A DNA stretch of 44,598 bases from an uncultured Clostridiaceae bacterium (GCA_947381905.1 CANCXL010000016.1:1-44598), one strand, 5' to 3'. Positions 17,401-24,770 are shown, numbered from the stretch's first letter. Notes: generated by a model not told the origin, from the sequence alone. Numbers and translations are program-made.

Positions 17401-17955
17401 AAAACTAAAGAAAGATATGATTTTATATCTAATCAAAAAAATGATTTAGAAGAGACTAAAAAGAAACTTGAAAACTTAATCTTTAATATGATTTCTATTA
17501 TGAAACAGCAATTTACTAAAAATTTTAAAGTTATAACTGAAAACTTTAACAATACTTTTAAAGAATTATTTGGTGGCGGTAAAGCAGATTTAAAATTATT
17601 AGATGAAAATGATGTATTAAATAGTGGAATTGAGATAGAGGTTCAACCACCAGGAAAGAAGCTTCAAAGCATGTCACTTCTTTCAGGAGGAGAAAGGGCA
17701 CTTACAGCTACTGCATTGCTGTTTGCAATACTACAAATAAAAACACCTCCATTTTGTATATTAGATGAAATAGAGGCAGCACTTGATGATGTAAATGTAC
17801 ATAGATTTGCAGAATATATAAAAGAGTATTCAAAAAAGAATCAATTTATTGTAATAACTCACAGAAAAGGTACAATGGAAGTTGCATCATCAGTATATGG
17901 TGTTACTATGCAAGAGTATGGAATATCTAAAGTGGTATCAATGAAATTAAAATAA
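14407..17955 (+). CDS. smc: Chromosome segregation and condensation protein SMC
   Basis: The 1182-residue protein has the full SMC plan. The head begins with GFKSFADKT and Walker A GPNGSGKS (31-38); two long coiled coils surround a hinge at about 500-660 (HGTIANLISTDEKYEYAIE to GSITGGKSASRSGG); the C-terminal head carries signature LLSGGERALTATAL and Walker B FCILDEIEAALDD. The length is standard. SMC dimers with ScpA and ScpB form condensin, which compacts and separates chromosomes. scpB lies elsewhere in this window (36.3 kb) and scpA is not here. The start follows AGAAGGGG. The gene is monocistronic between its promoter and the terminator at 17966. Confidence 0.97.
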   Translation: MQLKKLEIQGFKSFADKTEILFLDGITTIVGPNGSGKSNISDAIKWVIGEQSAKNLRGAKMEDVIFAGTQARKKVGFAEVSMYLDNSDGSLPIDYKEVIVTRRVYRSGESNYLINGSECRLKDIQAIFMDTGLGKDGYSIVSQGKIDEILSNKSEERRHIFDEAAGIVKYRTRKEEATRKLDNTENTLQRVNDVIGEIENTIGPLEQKAQTAKKYLSLRDELKLLDVKIFVNSVDNNEADVAKIEDLLNTLQRDIESQENLSKENENKKVELKAKIQELADKIDNLKEEYFQVENEKEKLNSKISLLNANINASKANTERLNNEINEDNEKINILKDEIEKRIQKRENVFQNKKKFEEELIQKEQELNSIVSTLDEQGLEIEQRKKIIDANNDKKFDLKNENSSISATIEAEQKQLEEKKKQNEKSVSQKDNLNLDINEISQNISQKNKELNDVNNNTSQLEEKIKSVQDTIDVLDERRASINQETITAKAKYNYLVNLENENEGYSKSVKSILGYAKSNSKVHGTIANLISTDEKYEYAIEVALGGFIQNVVVEDEIIAKNLITYLNNNSLGRVTFLPLDNLSNVQDINPKVLKNDGVVGIASDLVSYDKKYDKAIKLALANTVIVDNIDNAIALSKKIRNSLRIVTISGELIAQTGSITGGKSASRSGGVIGRKEKILELGNIVTKKELELDKVKSQIVELEKQKNCIKEELDKVLPQKEALVIDIATLTEKRENLKKEIEKIESQKKSFNEELENITVSIDEMNQTIEKNNKSIFDIEVQNSKEQEEIDEYTRFNREKQKEIDILNEDVVNLKISLSSFDETVLSIDEMKEKIEADIANFEQSINKKKEEIESINLQIDEYTKEINTTKDTIENSSKIKDDYQNDIDNLKEEKTKYEQNMEQIDASIINTLNTLNSIKEEKSKVESKKIKYDMELTNLKNKMWEEYELTISSSKALLPENEEITNIKQIEKDANKLRREIKDLGEVNISSIEEYQKTKERYDFISNQKNDLEETKKKLENLIFNMISIMKQQFTKNFKVITENFNNTFKELFGGGKADLKLLDENDVLNSGIEIEVQPPGKKLQSMSLLSGGERALTATALLFAILQIKTPPFCILDEIEAALDDVNVHRFAEYIKEYSKKNQFIVITHRKGTMEVASSVYGVTMQEYGISKVVSMKLK

Positions 17956-17965
17956 AACTGCATAA

Positions 17966-17996
17966 AAAAGAGAGAATAACATATATTCTCTCTTTT
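17966..17996 (+). terminator. Intrinsic terminator of smc
   Basis: AAAAGAGAGAATA (17966-17978) pairs perfectly with TATTCTCTCTTTT (17984-17996). Confidence 0.88.
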
Positions 17997-17999
17997 AAA

Positions 18000-18028
18000 T
18001 TGACATAATTATAATAAAGTGATATAAT
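18000..18028 (+). promoter_or_regulatory. Consensus promoter of the second frameshifted gene
   Basis: TTGACA (18000-18005), 17 bp, TATAAT (18023-18028) with TG before the -10 box. Confidence 0.85.
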
Positions 18029-18085
18029 TCGTATGCAAAATAAATTATGTTCTTAAAAAATAATTTTAATAAGGAGGATTTGCTG

Positions 18086-18662
18086 ATGAAAAGTTCAGAT
18101 TTAATTTTAAGTGGTTTAAGTTTTAAACTTAAATTTAATAATTTTCCAGAAAATGAGAATTTAAAGCTTGAGTGTAATAGGTCGTTTCACGAGATACTTG
18201 GCTATAAGTATGTTAACATTCTAAATAAGAGGAACGAAAGTGTAATAACCATAATGGAAAAGGTGCAATCACGGTAATAAGTATAGCATAATAATAAATG
18301 AAAGAGAACTTAAATTTTATGCTAAAAAGAGAAATTTAAAAAATGGTTTAGAAATGTTAGAAGAGCTAAATAAAGTTTTAAATATTCTAGAAAATATTTC
18401 TTTTAAGATGGACTTAAGAGATTACTTAATAAATGATGCAGTAATGACTAAAAATTATATTAACGGATATAATGATATATGTAAAAAGGAGATTACATTA
18501 GATAAAGATATTGGAAATCAGAATGTAGGAATGACTGTACATGTTGATCCAAAAGTTAGTGATGACATATTAGTATATTCATATTTTAAAAAGCAAAAAA
18601 AGTGCTGTATTTTTGAAGATTTAAATAATAAACTAAGTTTATTATTTAATATGTGTTTTTAA
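18086..18662 (+). pseudogene. Gene interrupted by a +1 shift at a CGG codon
   Basis: A strong AAGGAGG is 8 nt before ATG 18086. The first frame gives 62 residues (MKSSDLILSGLSFKLKFNN at the start, ending EKVQS), then CGG TAA. Skipping one base at the CGG enters a frame open for 129 codons (GNKYSIIINERELKFYAKK onward) to the stop at 18662, directly before a terminator. No ribosome site precedes any ATG in the downstream frame, so it needs the upstream start. The joined product would be 191 residues; no family is recognised. Promoter, ribosome site and terminator are intact. Mutation, sequence error or programmed shifting are all possible; the shared CACGGTA with the gene at 13873 favours a common cause. 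Confidence 0.65.
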
Positions 18663-18688
18663 GTGGGAAAAAATATCCCACTTATTTT
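18661..18688 (+). terminator. Intrinsic terminator
   Basis: AAGTGGGA (18661-18668) pairs with TCCCACTT (18676-18683); the following T-run is interrupted by A. Confidence 0.7.
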
Positions 18689-18702
18689 ATATAAAAAACA
18701 AT

Positions 18703-18731
18703 TTGACTTTACATAAAAATAATGGTATAAT
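18703..18731 (+). promoter_or_regulatory. Sigma-A promoter of the 99-residue orphan
   Basis: TTGACT (18703-18708), 17 bp, TATAAT (18726-18731) with TG extension. Its spacer is strongly similar to that of the minus-strand promoter at 13803-13831. Confidence 0.85.
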
Positions 18732-18786
18732 ACTAATGCGTTAAAACTTTGACATACCTAAAATTATTATTAAAGGAGTGTTTTCT

Positions 18787-19086
18787 ATGAAGAAAGAAAA
18801 AGTAATTGGAATTAACATTACTGAATTTGTATGCCTAACAGACCCTACAATACATTTTACAAATATTTTTGACTTTGCAAAGGATGGATTAGTAACAAAT
18901 TACTATTTTAAATATACTATAGAAAAAGAAGAACAAAAGAAATTAAGAAAATCTAGCAGAATAAGAAAACTAGATTTATATAATAAAAGTATTTATACTC
19001 AACTTGATGGTGTAAGATTTAAGATATTAAATGTACCAGAAGGATGTACAACAGCTGGAAAGAATAAGAAAGTTAAAGTTGTGTAA
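18787..19086 (+). CDS. Small basic orphan protein
   Basis: The product has 99 residues and no recognised family. It starts KKEKVIGINITEFVCLTDP, has a DGLVTNYYFKYTIEKEEQ middle, then a lysine/arginine-rich stretch (KKLRKSSRIRKLDLY) and a basic tail (KNKKVKVV). No membrane segment is seen. AAGGAG at 18772-18777 is 9 nt before ATG 18787, while the GTG at 18778 abuts it, so the ATG is chosen. Its promoter resembles that of the orphan at 13034, and it ends in a strong terminator, so it is a single-gene unit. Confidence 0.65.
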   Translation: MKKEKVIGINITEFVCLTDPTIHFTNIFDFAKDGLVTNYYFKYTIEKEEQKKLRKSSRIRKLDLYNKSIYTQLDGVRFKILNVPEGCTTAGKNKKVKVV

Positions 19087-19093
19087 AAAATTT

Positions 19094-19129
19094 AAATAAT
19101 AGACAATTAGTCTATTATTTTTTTTTTTT
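19094..19129 (+). terminator. Intrinsic terminator
   Basis: An 11-bp stem (19094-19104 with 19110-19120) around AATTA is followed by a long T-run. Confidence 0.88.
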
Positions 19130-19188
19130 GAAACTGATTTTTTTGTCGAGGAATGCGGTGAGAAGTATAAGAAAAAGCATAAAAAGCA

Positions 19189-19217
19189 TTTACAAACAAA
19201 CGTTCTTAATATATAAT
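19189..19217 (+). promoter_or_regulatory. dinB promoter with LexA-type box
   Basis: TTTACA (19189-19194), 17 bp, TATAAT (19212-19217). AAAC-N4-GTTC at 19194-19205 overlaps the -35 end and the spacer; it is one base from the GAAC-N4-GTTC box bound by Firmicute LexA. The location over the core promoter suits repression, and dinB is a classic SOS gene. A near copy of the whole segment lies before tnpB at 44325. Confidence 0.7.
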
Positions 19218-19249
19218 TATATTGTAAGATCAGTAAGGAGATGAATAAA

Positions 19250-20452
19250 ATGAGGGCTATACTACATTGTGATTTAAACAACTTTTTCGCATCTGTTGAA
19301 ATGCTAAAAAGACCAGAACTTAGAAATGTCCCTATGGCTGTTTCAGGAGATCCAAGTAAAAGACATGGAATAATACTTGCTAAGAATCAAGTAGCAAAAA
19401 AATATGGTATTTATACACCAGAAACAGTATATTCAGCTTTAAAAAAGTGTCCAAGATTAGTTCTTGTCAAGCCTCATTATGAAGAATATGTGAAGTATTC
19501 AAAACTTGTAAACGAAATTTATAGAAAATATACTGATAGAGTTGAAAAATTTGGAATTGACGAGTCATTTTTGGATGTGACTGAAAGCACAAATATCTTT
19601 GGGTCTCCATATGATATTGCATATAAGATTAAAGAAGAAATAAAAGAAAAGTATAATCTTACAATTTCTGTTGGAGTATCATTTACAAAGTCTTTAGCAA
19701 AACTTGGTAGTGACTTAAAAAAGCCAGATGCTATAACAGTTTTAGATTATGATACATATAAAAATAAAATATATGGTTTACCAGTAAATATGTTATTATA
19801 TGTTGGTAAAAATACAAATGACAAATTAAAAAAGTTAGGCATTAAAACAATAGGTGATTTGGCTTTAAGTAATAAGTATAGAGTTGTAAAGCACTTAGGA
19901 AAATTAGGTGAACAAATACATAATTATGCTAACGGAATAGATGATGATCCAGTAAAATTTTATTACGAAAAAGAAGAAAGAAAAAGTATAAGTAAAGGAA
20001 TAACTTTTGAAGAAGATATAACAAATATAGAGAGTCTAGAAAATGAATTTTCTAAACTTGCAAGTAGTGTTTCGTTTTCACTCAGGAAATTAAATATGAA
20101 AGCAAATGTAGTATCTATAACTTTAAAAGACGCAACGTTTTCATCTATTGTAAGACAAAAGAAAATTGATTATACAAGTGCATATGATGTTATATATAAT
20201 GATGTAAGTGATTTATTAAAATGTAATTATATAAATGGAAAACCTATTAGATATATTTGTGTTGGGGTGTCAGGTCTTAAAGGAAAAGATGATGATGAAC
20301 AGCTAAATATTTTTTCTATTGTAAATGAAGATAAAAATAAAGTTAAAACTATACAAAAAAAGGAAAAAGCAACTCAAGCGATGGATAATTTAAAAAGAAT
20401 TTACGGAAATAAAATTGATTTTGCTAGTACAATTGAAATAAAAAAAGATTAA
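19250..20452 (+). CDS. dinB: Y-family DNA polymerase IV
   Basis: The 400-residue protein opens with the family's HCDLNNFFASVE (metal-binding Asp8) and has GIDESFLDVT (D104/E105) with the other catalytic carboxylates, then GVSFTKSLAKLGSDLKKP and a helix-hairpin-helix part (LKKLGIKTIGDLAL). QLNIF at 351-355 near the C-terminus fits a sliding-clamp binding peptide. The enzyme copies damaged DNA without proofreading. AAGGAG is 9 nt before ATG 19250 and abuts the ATG at 19241; the later start gives the usual MRAILHCD opening. The SOS-like promoter indicates induction by DNA damage. Confidence 0.93.
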   Translation: MRAILHCDLNNFFASVEMLKRPELRNVPMAVSGDPSKRHGIILAKNQVAKKYGIYTPETVYSALKKCPRLVLVKPHYEEYVKYSKLVNEIYRKYTDRVEKFGIDESFLDVTESTNIFGSPYDIAYKIKEEIKEKYNLTISVGVSFTKSLAKLGSDLKKPDAITVLDYDTYKNKIYGLPVNMLLYVGKNTNDKLKKLGIKTIGDLALSNKYRVVKHLGKLGEQIHNYANGIDDDPVKFYYEKEERKSISKGITFEEDITNIESLENEFSKLASSVSFSLRKLNMKANVVSITLKDATFSSIVRQKKIDYTSAYDVIYNDVSDLLKCNYINGKPIRYICVGVSGLKGKDDDEQLNIFSIVNEDKNKVKTIQKKEKATQAMDNLKRIYGNKIDFASTIEIKKD

Positions 20453-20460
20453 TTTTAGTA

Positions 20461-20489
20461 TTGACAATTTTCTTTCTTAATGGTAGTAT
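20461..20489 (+). promoter_or_regulatory. Promoter of the aromatic leader and DAHP synthase gene
   Basis: TTGACA (20461-20466), 17 bp, TAGTAT (20484-20489) with a TG extension at 20481-20482. It starts about 28 nt before the leader ORF and begins 8 bp after the dinB stop. Confidence 0.75.
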
Positions 20490-20523
20490 AGTGTAAATTA
20501 CTTTTAAGAAAGGAGAGAGTTTT

Positions 20524-20667
20524 ATGGTAGCAAATACAAAAATAGTTAATAATTTTTATTATTATTTTGGATTCTTAGGCTTTTATTTTAGCGTAAGATT
20601 TTTTTGCGTACCTAAAAACATACAATCCAATCAAATGAGTAGTTATAATTTTGCTATACAAAGTTAG
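20524..20667 (+). CDS. Phe/Tyr-rich attenuator leader peptide
   Basis: AGGAG at 20511-20515 is 8 nt before an ATG opening a 47-codon frame. Between residues 11 and 27, eleven of 17 codons are aromatic: seven Phe and four Tyr, including FYYYFGFLGFYF; there is no Trp. A DAHP synthase gene for aromatic amino acid synthesis follows. The reading frame ends over one arm of an alternative RNA structure. These are the hallmarks of ribosome-mediated attenuation, as with pheL in enteric bacteria: scarce charged tRNA-Phe or tRNA-Tyr stalls the ribosome on the aromatic codons. The peptide itself probably has no other role. Confidence 0.8.
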   Translation: MVANTKIVNNFYYYFGFLGFYFSVRFFCVPKNIQSNQMSSYNFAIQS

Positions 20668-20759
20668 TTTATTTAGTATTAAAAACCGCGGAATTAATAC
20701 AAAGTAACATTGTAAGATAGAAAAAATATATGATAATAACAAAGAGTCTCATTTGATTG
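20628..20759 (+). promoter_or_regulatory. Predicted antiterminator pairing of the aromatic attenuator
   Basis: CAATCAAATGAG (20628-20639, codons 35-39 of the leader) is perfectly complementary over 12 nt to 20748-20759, which is part of the 5' arm plus loop of the terminator. The two structures exclude each other. A ribosome stalled on codons 11-27 leaves the first segment free, so antitermination wins; a ribosome finishing at 20667 covers or disrupts it, so the terminator forms. Confidence 0.75.
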
Positions 20760-20771
20760 AGGCTCTTTTTT
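20741..20771 (+). terminator. Attenuator terminator before the DAHP synthase gene
   Basis: AAAGAGTCTCA (20741-20751) pairs with TGAGGCTCTTT (20758-20768) with one G-T wobble, followed by T residues and then the aroF ribosome site. Confidence 0.85.
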
Positions 20772-20787
20772 AATGGGAGGTATTTTT

Positions 20788-21804
20788 ATGATAATTAAAT
20801 TAAAAAAAGATGTATCAGAAGATGAAATATTAGAAATAAAAAGTATTTTAGAAGAAAATAAAATGATTGTAGTAGAAAATGAGTCTAAAAGTGAAAAAGT
20901 AATAGGAGTGATAGGAAATACAAAAATTATAGATATAGATAAAATAAAGGGATATAGTGGTGTAATAGATGTATGTGATGTAAAAGAACCATATAAAAGA
21001 GCAGGCAGAAAATTTCATCCAGAAAACACTATTGTAAAAATTGATGAAAATATATGTATTGGAGACAATAAAATTATAGTTATAGCAGGACCTTGTTCTG
21101 TAGAAAATGAGGAACAAATTATAGAGGTAGCACAAAAAGTTAAAAGTTCAGGAGCATCATTATTAAGAGGTGGTGCATTTAAACCAAGAACATCTCCATA
21201 TGCATTTCAAGGCTTAAAATATGAAGGATTAGAATTATTAAAAAAAGCAAAAGAAAAAACTGGATTAAAAATAGTAACAGAACTCATGTCTACAGATGAT
21301 ATAGAAAGATTTGAAAAAGATGTAGATATAATTCAAATAGGTGCAAGAAATATGCAAAATTTTGATTTATTAAAAAAGGTTGGAAAACTTAATAAACCTA
21401 TACTATTAAAAAGAGGTATTGCCTCAACAATAGAAGAATGGTTAATGGCTGCAGAATATATAATGTCAGAGGGAAATGAAAATATTATATTATGCGAAAG
21501 AGGAATTAGAACTTATGAGAATGCAACTAGAAATACTCTAGATTTATCTGCAATACCTATGATAAAAAAATTAAGTCATTTACCAGTAATAGTTGATCCA
21601 TCTCATGCTGCAGGTATTGATTGGATGGTAGAACCACTTTCAAAAGCAGCTATTGCATGCGGTGCAGATGGGTTAATAATAGAGGTACATAATAATCCTC
21701 AAAAGGCGTTATGTGATGGTAAACAGTCTATAACACCAGAAGCATTTGATAAACTTATGAACGATTTAGAATTAGTAGCAAAAGCAGTTGGCAGAAATAT
21801 ATAA
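20788..21804 (+). CDS. aroF: DAHP synthase (3-deoxy-7-phosphoheptulonate synthase), Thermotoga type
   Basis: The 338-residue enzyme condenses phosphoenolpyruvate and erythrose 4-phosphate in the first step of the shikimate pathway. An N-terminal ferredoxin-like regulatory domain (1-70, MIIKLKKDVSEDEI) precedes the barrel, which has IAGPCSVEN, LLRGGAFKPRTSPYAFQG, IQIGARNMQNF, LLKRG, LCERGIRT and VDPSHAAG. This is the KDO8P-synthase-related (type I beta) form; in Thermotoga the N-domain mediates feedback by Tyr and Phe. GGGAGG is 7 nt before ATG 20788. Expression appears to be controlled by the Phe/Tyr attenuator upstream, matching the feedback ligands. Confidence 0.95.
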   Translation: MIIKLKKDVSEDEILEIKSILEENKMIVVENESKSEKVIGVIGNTKIIDIDKIKGYSGVIDVCDVKEPYKRAGRKFHPENTIVKIDENICIGDNKIIVIAGPCSVENEEQIIEVAQKVKSSGASLLRGGAFKPRTSPYAFQGLKYEGLELLKKAKEKTGLKIVTELMSTDDIERFEKDVDIIQIGARNMQNFDLLKKVGKLNKPILLKRGIASTIEEWLMAAEYIMSEGNENIILCERGIRTYENATRNTLDLSAIPMIKKLSHLPVIVDPSHAAGIDWMVEPLSKAAIACGADGLIIEVHNNPQKALCDGKQSITPEAFDKLMNDLELVAKAVGRNI

Positions 21805-21811
21805 TATTATA

Positions 21812-21840
21812 TTGTCATTTTTGAAGAAGTTTTATATAAT
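21812..21840 (+). promoter_or_regulatory. Promoter of the HAD phosphatase gene
   Basis: TTGTCA (21812-21817), 17 bp, TATAAT (21835-21840), 24 nt before the start codon. Confidence 0.7.
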
Positions 21841-21864
21841 GTATTTAGTTTAAAGGAGCTCAAA

Positions 21865-22587
21865 ATGATAAAAGGAAAGAAAGTTGTAATATTTGATTTA
21901 GATGGTACACTAATAGATTCTATTGGTATATGGAATGAAATAGATATGGAACTTATAAAAAGAACATGTGAAAATGTTGTATTTGATACAGATATTGGAA
22001 AGCAAAGAGATGCTGTTCTAAAAAAGTATAGTAAATATCCAGATTCATATTTAGAATATTGTAGCTTTTTAAAAGAAAAATATATATCTAAATTAACAAA
22101 AGAAGAAATTAAAAAGATAAGATATGAAATTGCAGATGAGTATTTAAGAAATGTAATAGATTATAAGCCTAGTGCAGAAAAAGTATTAAAATATCTAAAA
22201 GAAAAGGGACTAACTTTGGTAATTGCAAGTACTACTAATGATCATACCATTGAAATTTACAAAAATTATAATAAAAACATAATAAATAAAGCAAATTTTG
22301 ATGATATATTTTCTCTAATTTATTCTAAAGGTGCTGTAAAAGAATTGAAGCCGAGTCCAGATGTTCATTATAAAGTATTAAAAGAGTTAAATGTAAGTAA
22401 AGAAGATTGCATAATAATAGAAGATTCACTTATTGGAGTAGAAGCAGCCAACAATGCAGGAATAGATGTTGCTGTAATATATGATAAGTTTTCAGATGGT
22501 AATAGAGATGAGATAAACAAATTAGCAAGTTTTAAGTTCAATGACTTTAAACAAATGCTAGAATATATAAAGAGCGAATTAGAATAA
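21865..22587 (+). CDS. HAD-superfamily phosphatase, beta-phosphoglucomutase-like
   Basis: The 240-residue protein has motif I DLDGTLIDS (nucleophile D11, D13), a helical cap (about 20-95), motif II TTNDHT, a lysine in KPSPDVH, and motif IV IIEDSLIGVEAANNAG. This order fits subfamily IA enzymes such as phosphoglycolate phosphatase and beta-phosphoglucomutase. Substrate cannot be told from sequence. AAGGAG lies 6 nt before the ATG. The gene has its own promoter and shares a bidirectional terminator with the por operon. Confidence 0.85.
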   Translation: MIKGKKVVIFDLDGTLIDSIGIWNEIDMELIKRTCENVVFDTDIGKQRDAVLKKYSKYPDSYLEYCSFLKEKYISKLTKEEIKKIRYEIADEYLRNVIDYKPSAEKVLKYLKEKGLTLVIASTTNDHTIEIYKNYNKNIINKANFDDIFSLIYSKGAVKELKPSPDVHYKVLKELNVSKEDCIIIEDSLIGVEAANNAGIDVAVIYDKFSDGNRDEINKLASFKFNDFKQMLEYIKSELE

Positions 22588-22619
22588 AAAAATATGAGAG
22601 GGTTACCTCTCATATTTTT
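22588..22619. terminator. Bidirectional terminator between HAD gene and por operon
   Basis: ATATGAGAGG (22592-22601) pairs with CCTCTCATAT (22606-22615), with A on one side and T on the other, so it serves both converging transcripts. Confidence 0.88.
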
Positions 22620-23571
22620 AATCTTCTTTTTTATTTGTTGCTTCTTCCATCATTAATAAATAGTTCCATTTTCTATCTATTTCATTTTGAAGCTTTTCAA
22701 TCATCCATTCATTTCCAGGTTTAAACATGTGCTTAAATCTTTTTTGTGTTTTTAAGAATTCTTCAACTGGTAATTTTTTTGCAGGTTTAAAGTTAATTTT
22801 ATATACTCCATTTTCAACTTCATAAAGAGGCCAGAAACAAGTCATTACTGCAAGCTTTTCTATTTCAGCTAAGTCCTCTGATGGATAACCCCATCCTCTA
22901 GGACATGGAGCAAATGCTGCAATAAATGTTGGACCTTCTGTATAAATTGCCTTTTCTGCTTTTGTATAGATGTCACTTAGGTTTCCAAATAAAGCTGTTT
23001 GTGCAACATATGGAAGATTATGTTGTACCATTATTTCAGTTAAGTCTTTTCTAGGTTGTGTTTTACCTGGAAGAACTTTACCAGCAGGTGAAGTTGTAGT
23101 GTCTGCAAAATGTGGAGTAGCAGATGAACGTTGCGTACCAGTGTTCATGTATGCACCATTATCATAGCAAACATATGTAATATCATGATTTCTTTCCATA
23201 GCACCAGACAATGATTGTAATCCAATATCTAATGTACCACCATCACCACCAAAAGCTATAAATTTAGTTGTTTTATTTGTTTTACCTGCTCTTTTTAAAG
23301 CGTAGTATGTTTTCTCAGCACCAGATAATGTAGCTGATGCACATTCAAATGCAGTATGAATAAATGATACATTTCTCCATGATGTATATGGATATATGCA
23401 ACTTGATACTTCTAGACATCCTGTTGCACAAGATACAACTGCATTATCTTCTTCTTTTAATGCTCTTAATACATTTCTTACTACTGGAGGAGCACCACAT
23501 CCAGCACACATTCTATGTCCAGAAGTAAATCTAGATTCTTTTGCGACAGCGTCTTTTAAATTATATGCCAT
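22618..23571 (-). CDS. porB: Pyruvate:ferredoxin oxidoreductase, beta subunit
   Basis: The 317-residue subunit binds thiamine diphosphate. It shows HRMCAGCGAPPVVRN and VSCATGCLEVSS (cluster-ligand cysteines) near the N-terminus and the GDGGTLDIGLQSLSGA ... YDNGAYMNTGTQRS thiamine-binding motif in the middle. It works with the alpha, gamma and delta subunits to cleave pyruvate with CoA to acetyl-CoA, CO2 and reduced ferredoxin. It is the last gene of the operon, 12 nt after porA. The same family includes 2-ketoisovalerate oxidoreductases; pyruvate is the most likely substrate given the gene order and clostridial setting. Confidence 0.9.
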   Translation of the reverse strand: MAYNLKDAVAKESRFTSGHRMCAGCGAPPVVRNVLRALKEEDNAVVSCATGCLEVSSCIYPYTSWRNVSFIHTAFECASATLSGAEKTYYALKRAGKTNKTTKFIAFGGDGGTLDIGLQSLSGAMERNHDITYVCYDNGAYMNTGTQRSSATPHFADTTTSPAGKVLPGKTQPRKDLTEIMVQHNLPYVAQTALFGNLSDIYTKAEKAIYTEGPTFIAAFAPCPRGWGYPSEDLAEIEKLAVMTCFWPLYEVENGVYKINFKPAKKLPVEEFLKTQKRFKHMFKPGNEWMIEKLQNEIDRKWNYLLMMEEATNKKED

Positions 23572-23583
23572 TTGTAATACCTC

Positions 23584-24759
23584 CTAATCTTCATAACCTA
23601 AATAGTAAGTTGTCTTATCACACTTACCATTTTTAGCGATTTCTTGTAATTTATTAAATATTGATTCTATATCTTCAACTCTAACATCAACTCCACCAAG
23701 ACCATAAATATAATTTACAGTTGGAACAGTCATTCCTTTTGAATACATTGCTGAAGTAAGTTCTGTAAATAATGGTGCAGCGTATCCATTTACACTATCG
23801 CTTTTGTCCATTATTGCTAAAGCCTTTAAATGCTTTAATGATTCGGGAAGATCATCATATGGAAGAGGTCTAAATGCTCTTGGTTTAATAAGACCTGCTT
23901 TTATACCTTGTTTTCTTAATTTATCTACAGCATCTTTTGCAGTTCCTGCAGTAGAATTTAATACGACAATTCCAATATCTGCATCATCCATTCCATAATT
24001 TTCAAATAAGTCATATTTTCTACCAGTCAATTTGTAGAATTCGTCACTTACTTCTTTTATTATGTCTTTTGCTCCTCTCATAGCTTCTGCAAGTTGTTTT
24101 CTATGTTCAAAATAATATTTTTGTAAATCCATAGGTCCCATAGAGATATTTCTTTTATCGTCTAACAAATATTGAGTAGGTTTTCTCTCACCAACAAATC
24201 TTTTTACATCTTCTGTTTCAATTAGCATTATATTTTCAACAGAGTGAGATGTAATAAATCCATCGTAGCATACCATAACAGGTAAGTTTGCTTTTTCTGC
24301 AATTTTTACTGCCATAATAGTATTATCGTATGCTTCTTGATTATTTTCACAATATAATTGAATAAATCCTGCATCTCTTACTCCCATAGAATCTGAATGA
24401 TCGTTATGTATATTTAAAGGAGCAGATAATGCTCTATTTCCGCAAATTAATGTTATAGGTAATCTCATACCTGCTGCTATATATAGCATTTCAAACATGT
24501 ATGCTAAACCTTGAGATGATGTAGCACTCATAACTCTACCACCAGCAGCAGATGCACCTATACATGCACTCATAGCACTATGTTCACTTTCTACTGCAAT
24601 AAACTCTGTTGATACATCACCATTTGCTACAAAGTTTGAAAAGTATTGTGGTACTTCTGTAGAAGGTGTGATAGGGTAGGCGGCAACAGTATCAGGGTTT
24701 ATTTGTTTCATTGCTGTAGCAACAGCTTCGTTTCCACTTAATCTTTCTCTAATAGCCAT
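23584..24759 (-). CDS. porA: Pyruvate:ferredoxin oxidoreductase, alpha subunit
   Basis: The product has 391 residues. It opens with RERLSGNEAVATAMKQINPD and VAAYPITPSTEVPQ, the pyrimidine-binding part of the family. EHSAMSACIGASAAGGR and the TSSQGLAYMFEMLYIAAG segment follow, then NRALSAPLNIHNDHSD. The C-terminal part (about 250 onward) is the transketolase C-like domain with IGIVVLNSTAGTAKDAV. It pairs with the beta subunit at the thiamine site. It is 11 nt after porD with GGAGG before the ATG. Confidence 0.92.
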   Translation of the reverse strand: MAIRERLSGNEAVATAMKQINPDTVAAYPITPSTEVPQYFSNFVANGDVSTEFIAVESEHSAMSACIGASAAGGRVMSATSSQGLAYMFEMLYIAAGMRLPITLICGNRALSAPLNIHNDHSDSMGVRDAGFIQLYCENNQEAYDNTIMAVKIAEKANLPVMVCYDGFITSHSVENIMLIETEDVKRFVGERKPTQYLLDDKRNISMGPMDLQKYYFEHRKQLAEAMRGAKDIIKEVSDEFYKLTGRKYDLFENYGMDDADIGIVVLNSTAGTAKDAVDKLRKQGIKAGLIKPRAFRPLPYDDLPESLKHLKALAIMDKSDSVNGYAAPLFTELTSAMYSKGMTVPTVNYIYGLGGVDVRVEDIESIFNKLQEIAKNGKCDKTTYYLGYED

Positions 24760-24770
24760 ATTGTTCCTCC

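Noticed and set aside
20496..20790. T-box riboswitch before the DAHP synthase gene
   Set aside because: I could not find the conserved T-box sequence or a specifier hairpin, and a translated aromatic leader explains the region better.
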